Of a stretch of 45,129 bases of DNA, positions 41,021-45,129 are shown piece after piece. Each line of letters opens with the position of its first letter. Position 1 is the first letter of the stretch. The stretch lies in assembly GCA_964484465.1 (NCBI GenBank), contig CAZAFL010000027.1, forward strand, positions 1 through 45,129. The letters are read 5' to 3'. The notes below the pieces were generated by a model. The model was not told the origin of the DNA, searched no databases, and saw nothing but the letters and a program-made list of their open reading frames with translations. Made by a program: the position numbers and the translations under genes. This stretch comes from CAZAFL01 sp964484465. GTDB lineage: Bacteria > Bacteroidota > Ignavibacteria > UBA10030 > SZUA-254.

Positions 41021-42157
41021 TTACTTTCTAATCGCCTGCGTTACTTTCTCTGCTGCATCCTGCAAGCTTCCTGCAACGGCAAAGTTCAAGCCGGAATTTG
41101 CAAGAATTTCCCTAGCTTCCTTTGCATTTGTTCCCTCGAGCCGGACAACAACCGGAACATTGACGTGAACATTCTTTGCTGCCTCGACGACGCCATTCGC
41201 GACCCGGTCACATCGCACAATCCCTCCAAAGATATTAATCAAGACTGCTTTCACATTCTTATCTGAAAGAATAATTCTGAAGCCGTTTGAAACGGTCTCT
41301 ACATTCGCTCCGCCGCCGACGTCGAGGAAGTTTGCGGGCTCACCTCCTGCCAGCTTGATGATGTCCATCGTGGCCATCGCAAGCCCGGCGCCGTTCACCA
41401 TGCAACCGACATTTCCTTCGAGCTTGATATAATTCAGATTGAACTTTGAAGCTTCAATTTCCAGCGGCTCCTCCTCGTCTTGGTCGCGCATTGTAACAAT
41501 TTCAGGGTGGCGGAAAAGAGCGTTATCGTCAAAATTCATTTTGGCATCAAGAGCGAGGACCCGTCCATCCGTCGTGAGGACCAGCGGATTAATCTCTGCA
41601 AGCGACGCATCGGATTCTTCATAAGCTTTATACAGTGCCATCAGGAATTTGACGCCATTTTTTAACGCATCTCCGCTCAAACACAGGCCGAATGCCAGCT
41701 TTCTTGCCTGAAACTCACGGAATCCAATGGTCGGGTTAACATATTCCTTCAAAATTTTCTCCGGTGTCTCAGCGGCGACCTTTTCGATTTCAACGCCACC
41801 CTCCGTAGAAGCCATCACCACATTTTCAGACCGGGCGCGGTCAAGGGTGATACCGAGATACAATTCCTTAACAATCGAGATACCCTGTTCGATCAATAAT
41901 CGCTTCACGACCTTGCCTTCCGGTCCCGTTTGATGCGTTACAAGGGTCATGCCGAGGATTTGAGATGCATATTGCCTCACCTCCTCAAGACTCCTTGCAA
42001 CTTTCACTCCACCGCCTTTGCCGCGACCACCTGCATGGATTTGTGCCTTTACAACCCAGACATTCCCGCCGAGCTGTTCAGCAACAGCTACAGCTTCGTC
42101 AACAGAAAATGCAACCGCACCGTTTGGTATTGGTACACCAAATTTTCTAAGAATTTC
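41021..42157 (-). CDS. sucC: Succinyl-CoA synthetase (ADP-forming) beta subunit, N-terminus lost in gap
   Basis: 378 residues remain. The first seen residues EILRKFGVPIPNG normally follow MNxHEYQAK, so about 9-12 residues lie in the gap. The ATP-grasp part has WVVKAQIHAGGRGKGGGVK; the C-terminal CoA-ligase domain has YIKLEGNVGCMVNGAGLAMA, PANFLDVGGGA and INIFGGIVRCD. It makes ATP from succinyl-CoA in the TCA cycle. sucD is not in the window. The apparent fusion with the aldehyde dehydrogenase across the N run is an artefact. Confidence 0.95.
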   Translation of the reverse strand, partial: EILRKFGVPIPNGAVAFSVDEAVAVAEQLGGNVWVVKAQIHAGGRGKGGGVKVARSLEEVRQYASQILGMTLVTHQTGPEGKVVKRLLIEQGISIVKELYLGITLDRARSENVVMASTEGGVEIEKVAAETPEKILKEYVNPTIGFREFQARKLAFGLCLSGDALKNGVKFLMALYKAYEESDASLAEINPLVLTTDGRVLALDAKMNFDDNALFRHPEIVTMRDQDEEEPLEIEASKFNLNYIKLEGNVGCMVNGAGLAMATMDIIKLAGGEPANFLDVGGGANVETVSNGFRIILSDKNVKAVLINIFGGIVRCDRVANGVVEAAKNVHVNVPVVVRLEGTNAKEAREILANSGLNFAVAGSLQDAAEKVTQAIRK

Positions 42158-42257
42158 NNNNNNNNNNNNNNNNNNNNNNNNNNNNNNNNNNNNNNNNNNN
42201 NNNNNNNNNNNNNNNNNNNNNNNNNNNNNNNNNNNNNNNNNNNNNNNNNNNNNNNNN
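42158..42257. other. 100-N scaffold gap between sucC and pruA
   Basis: Exactly 100 N. The flanks show no overlap. By family length the gap must contain about 10 codons of sucC, about 15-20 codons of pruA and the spacer, so roughly 100-300 bp are truly missing. Confidence 0.9.
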
Positions 42258-43756
42258 CCTCCAGCTTTGGAATCCGTCCCGCTCATATTGAATCCTCCAA
42301 AGGGATGAGCTCCTACCATCGCGCCGGTGCATTTTCTGTTCAGATAAAGATTGCCGGTATAAAAAACCTTCTTTGCCTTCTCGAGCTTCTTTTTATTGCG
42401 AGTGTAGACGGCACCGGTAAGACCGAACTCGGTGTTGTTGGCAATCTCAAGCGCATGGTCAAAATTTCTTGCTTTTATCACGGCAAGGACCGGACCGAAA
42501 ATTTCTTCTTGTGAGATTGTCGCCTTCGGGTCGACATCAGCGATAATCGTAGGTCGCAGGAAATAACCGTTCCCGCCTGCGGGACCACCACCTGCAACAA
42601 GTCGCCCGCCTTCTCTTCTTCCTGTCTCAATATATTGCTGGATTTTTTCCATCGAACCCTTGTTAACTACCGGACCCATATAATTGCTAAGAGTCTTTGC
42701 CTCTCCAACAGTAATCGACTCGGCACGTTTGGCAAGAAGGCTGACAAATTTATCGTACACTTTTTCATGGACAATTGCCCGAGAACATGCAGAACATTTT
42801 TGCCCCTGGAAACCGAACGCAGACACCATAACGCCTGCGGCAGCTTCATCGAGATTCGTTTCTTCATCGATGATAATCGAATCCTTGCCCCCCATTTCAG
42901 CGATCACTCTCTTAAGCCAGATTTGTTCCGGTCTTACTTTTGCCGCTTCGGTATTGATGTGGATGCCGACTTCTTTCGAACCGGTGAACGCTACAAACCT
43001 GGTTTTCGGATGCGTAACAATCGTGTCTCCGACTGCACCTCCCGGACCTGCGACAAAATTAATCACCCCTGCTGGAAGCCCTGATTCTTCCATTACTTCC
43101 ATAAATTTATACCCGACAAAAGGTGAGTCGCTTGAAGGCTTGAGAACAACGGTATTTCCGGTAACCACGGCAGCAGTTGTCATGCCGGCAAGGATTGCAA
43201 GAGGAAAATTCCAGGGCGGGATCACTGCTCCAACTCCCAGCGGAATATAGACAATCTCATCCTTTTCACCCGGAAGTTGTATCGCAGTTTTTTGGTCTGC
43301 ATAACGAAGCATCTCACGTCCGTAAAACTCAAGGAAGTCGATTGCCTCAGCAACATCCGCATCGGCTTCAGGCCATGTTTTGCCGACTTCCAGGATCTCT
43401 GTTGCATTGAGCTCAAAGCGGCGCTTGCGCATAATTTTTGCCGCCTTGAAAAGATAACCCGCGCGTTTTGCCGGAGGAACTTCCCTCCATTCCGCGAAGG
43501 CTTTCAATGCAACCTCCACAGCGAGCTTTGCATCATCAATAGTCCCTTTCTGAAATACACCAACGACCTGACCGGGATTTGAGGGGTTGAGTGAATTGAA
43601 TTTTTCCAAGGAAGTTACGTGCTGACTTCCGATAATGTTTGGGTACTCTTTACCCAACTCATACTCAAGTCTGGCAAGAGCCTGTTCCTGCTTTTTACGA
43701 TTGGATGGCTTCGACCAATCGGTGTATGCTTCATTTTTGAATTTGGGGATTCGCAT
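42258..43756 (-). CDS. pruA: L-glutamate gamma-semialdehyde (1-pyrroline-5-carboxylate) dehydrogenase, C-terminus lost in gap
   Basis: About 499 residues remain of about 515. It oxidises glutamate semialdehyde to glutamate with NAD+ in proline breakdown. Features: VIPPWNFPLAILAGMTTAAV, the NAD loop FTGSKEVGIHI, the general-base glutamate in AEMGGKDSI, the catalytic cysteine in FGFQGQKCSACSRAIV, and EEIFGPVLAVI. The end HPFGGFNMSGTDSKAG runs into the N gap just before the usual last helix. The start ATG 43756 has AAGGA upstream. No proline dehydrogenase domain is fused. Glutamate from this step can enter the TCA cycle upstream of the neighbouring sucC. Confidence 0.94.
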
Positions 43757-43944
43757 GTATGATTTCCTTGTTGTGAAAATAGATACGAGAAATGAAAAGC
43801 AACCACTGCCTTACTTAATTATTACTTAAATCCTCCGGTATATTCAAAGCTTTGGAGGTGACCGGAATTATCCAATACGCAGATTATGGTTCCTAAATTC
43901 AGATGAGAGCAGATTTACAGGACTTGGTTTACTCATACAACGCA

Positions 43945-45129
43945 TTACTTCGCTTGTTTTGAGAGCGCTTTCATTACCACATCATGCACTGCAGGTCTGA
44001 TGTGCTGAATTTTGGAGTTATTCCTTGTAGGATGAACCCGGTTTGTCAGTAATATAACAAAAATTTTCTTCTCAGGGTCCGCCCAGATCGAAGTGCCTGT
44101 GAAACCGGTGTGCCCGAACGACCTCTCGCTGAACAACGAGCCGGCTGAACTATATCCGTTCATCGTTTTTGTATCCCAGCCGAGTGCGCGTCTGCTCTTT
44201 TCATCAACACGAGTCGTGAACAAATCTACTGTTTCCGGCTTGAAATACTGCCTCCCGCCGTAACTCCCCTTATTCATCAGCATCTGCATGAAGATTGCAA
44301 GGTCAGAAACAGTTGAGAACAATCCGGCATGACCCGAAACTCCTCCGAGCAATGCCGCAGTCTCATCATGAACTGTTCCCTGCAGCATCTTTTTCCTCCA
44401 AATTGTATCGAGCTCTGTGGGAGCAATATTGCCGGCAAGTGTGGCAAGCGGGGCATACATCGTCCGTTCCATGTCGAGGGGAGCATAGAAATTTTTTCGC
44501 ACGTATGCATCGAGCGGCATGCCGGAGATTCGTTCAACAACTTTACCGAGCACAATGAACCCAAAATCACTATAGACCGACGAATCACCCGTCTTATAGA
44601 TTAATTCTGATTGAAAAATTGAGTCGAGAGCTTGCTCGGCTGTAGCACAAGTCCGGTACAACAGTTTGAATGGAGGTAGCCCCGAATTGTGGAGCAGGAG
44701 GTTGTGTATGGTGATATTTTCTTTGCCATGATTTCCAAATGCAGGAAGTATTCGCGCTACTGTATCGGCGAGATGCAACAATCCTTCATCGTACAGTTTC
44801 ATGACTGCGGCAGTTGTTGCAATTACTTTCGTCAGCGAAGCGATGTCGTACATCGTCATGTTGTTGACACGCGCACTTGCAGGTATGTAACTCAGTGAGC
44901 CGAACGATTTATTGAAGACAACAGCTCCATCTTTTACGACAAGTGCCTGAGCGCCGGGAAATGCCATCTCTCGAATGCCTTTGACAATAACGGAATCTAC
45001 AAGTGCTAGGCTGTCTTTATTGAAGCCCGCATTCTCGGGAAGGTCGGTTCGCAGCCCAGATTGAAACTGCTCGAGTCCCGCACCGTAAGGAAACATGCCG
45101 GGAATTGGTACCGGCAGTTTTCCATGGGG
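43945..45129 (-). CDS. Beta-lactamase-family serine hydrolase domain, 5' end outside window
   Basis: 394 codons are visible and the frame stays open to the window edge, so the start is missing. The class C beta-lactamase/PF00144 motifs are SLTK (serine and lysine, in IASLTKVIATT), YSD (in SSVYSDFGFIVLG) and the HTG box in GHTGFTG. This fold includes D-Ala-D-Ala peptidases, esterases and EstB-like enzymes. Residues before it (GKLPVPIPGMFPYGAGLE) look like the C-terminal end of a family 3 glycoside hydrolase, so the whole protein may be a GH3-serine hydrolase fusion acting on cell-wall material in the periplasm. An ATG at 45096 exists but would sit mid-domain-linker. Confidence 0.82.
   Translation of the reverse strand, partial: PHGKLPVPIPGMFPYGAGLEQFQSGLRTDLPENAGFNKDSLALVDSVIVKGIREMAFPGAQALVVKDGAVVFNKSFGSLSYIPASARVNNMTMYDIASLTKVIATTAAVMKLYDEGLLHLADTVARILPAFGNHGKENITIHNLLLHNSGLPPFKLLYRTCATAEQALDSIFQSELIYKTGDSSVYSDFGFIVLGKVVERISGMPLDAYVRKNFYAPLDMERTMYAPLATLAGNIAPTELDTIWRKKMLQGTVHDETAALLGGVSGHAGLFSTVSDLAIFMQMLMNKGSYGGRQYFKPETVDLFTTRVDEKSRRALGWDTKTMNGYSSAGSLFSERSFGHTGFTGTSIWADPEKKIFVILLTNRVHPTRNNSKIQHIRPAVHDVVMKALSKQAK

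Noticed and set aside
41021..43756. A single 911-residue protein joining aldehyde dehydrogenase and succinyl-CoA synthetase
   Set aside because: The join is through 100 N; each half is a normal enzyme ending at the gap.

Overview
The window reads as ordinary chromosome of a Gram-negative bacterium from the FCB (Fibrobacterota-Chlorobiota-Bacteroidota) group, most likely an Ignavibacteria/Kryptoniota-like lineage. Supporting signs are a type IX secretion sorting tail (YQNYPNPFNPQ motif) at 40091-40966, lipid A genes lpxB and lpxK, queA, and an isoprenoid gene of the MEP pathway (ispD). Two runs of exactly 100 N show that it is a scaffold, probably from a metagenome. I see no integrase, transposase, CRISPR array, phage or rRNA genes. 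The lineage is inferred from protein style, not measured.

Almost every gene is on the minus strand; only a membrane TPR protein (2322-4010) and the sorting-tail protein (40091-40966) are on plus. Layout in coordinate order: tRNA-Pro(GGG) with a GIY-YIG nuclease gene wedged between it and a broken tRNA-Pro copy (4-404); merR, acpS and a HAD hydrolase (453-2028); two unrelated-looking membrane TPR proteins of glycosyltransferase type (2322-7445); a helical hypothetical protein and a sensor histidine kinase (7533-9458); an SDR protein and dnaG (9651-12179); a lysine 2,3-aminomutase-like gene with two D-Ala-D-Ala-ligase-like ATP-grasp genes behind a clear promoter (12504-16089); recG, gpsA, plsY (16182-20202); and mscL (20679-20978).

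From 36071 down to 21094 runs a tightly packed minus-strand series: GH2-like membrane protein, smc, MtnX-like phosphatase, ICMT-like methyltransferase, lpxB, lpxK, a C26 amidotransferase-like hydrolase, ppdK, queA, ispD. Many junctions are 1-10 nt or ATGA overlaps, so it is probably one long operon mixing envelope, chromosome and central-metabolism genes. Then follow tpiA, a four-helix-bundle (S23-type) gene flanked by inverted 8-bp repeat arrays, gatB, dinB-like, the sorting-tail protein, sucC and pruA (each cut by the second gap), and the C-terminal part of a beta-lactamase-family serine hydrolase running off the end.

The items most worth a second look are: (1) the kamA plus twin ATP-grasp operon, which keeps the lysine-contacting residues of lysine 2,3-aminomutase and could make a beta-lysine conjugate; (2) two small cassette-like loci, the GIY-YIG gene between direct tRNA-Pro repeats and the S23 gene between inverted octamer arrays; (3) a GH2-fold protein that has lost both catalytic glutamates and carries a multi-pass membrane domain, directly upstream of smc; and (4) three genes whose expected N-terminus lies upstream of any normal start codon or behind an in-frame TGA. 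The first N gap is an assembly artefact: the two contig ends share an identical 55-bp sequence.
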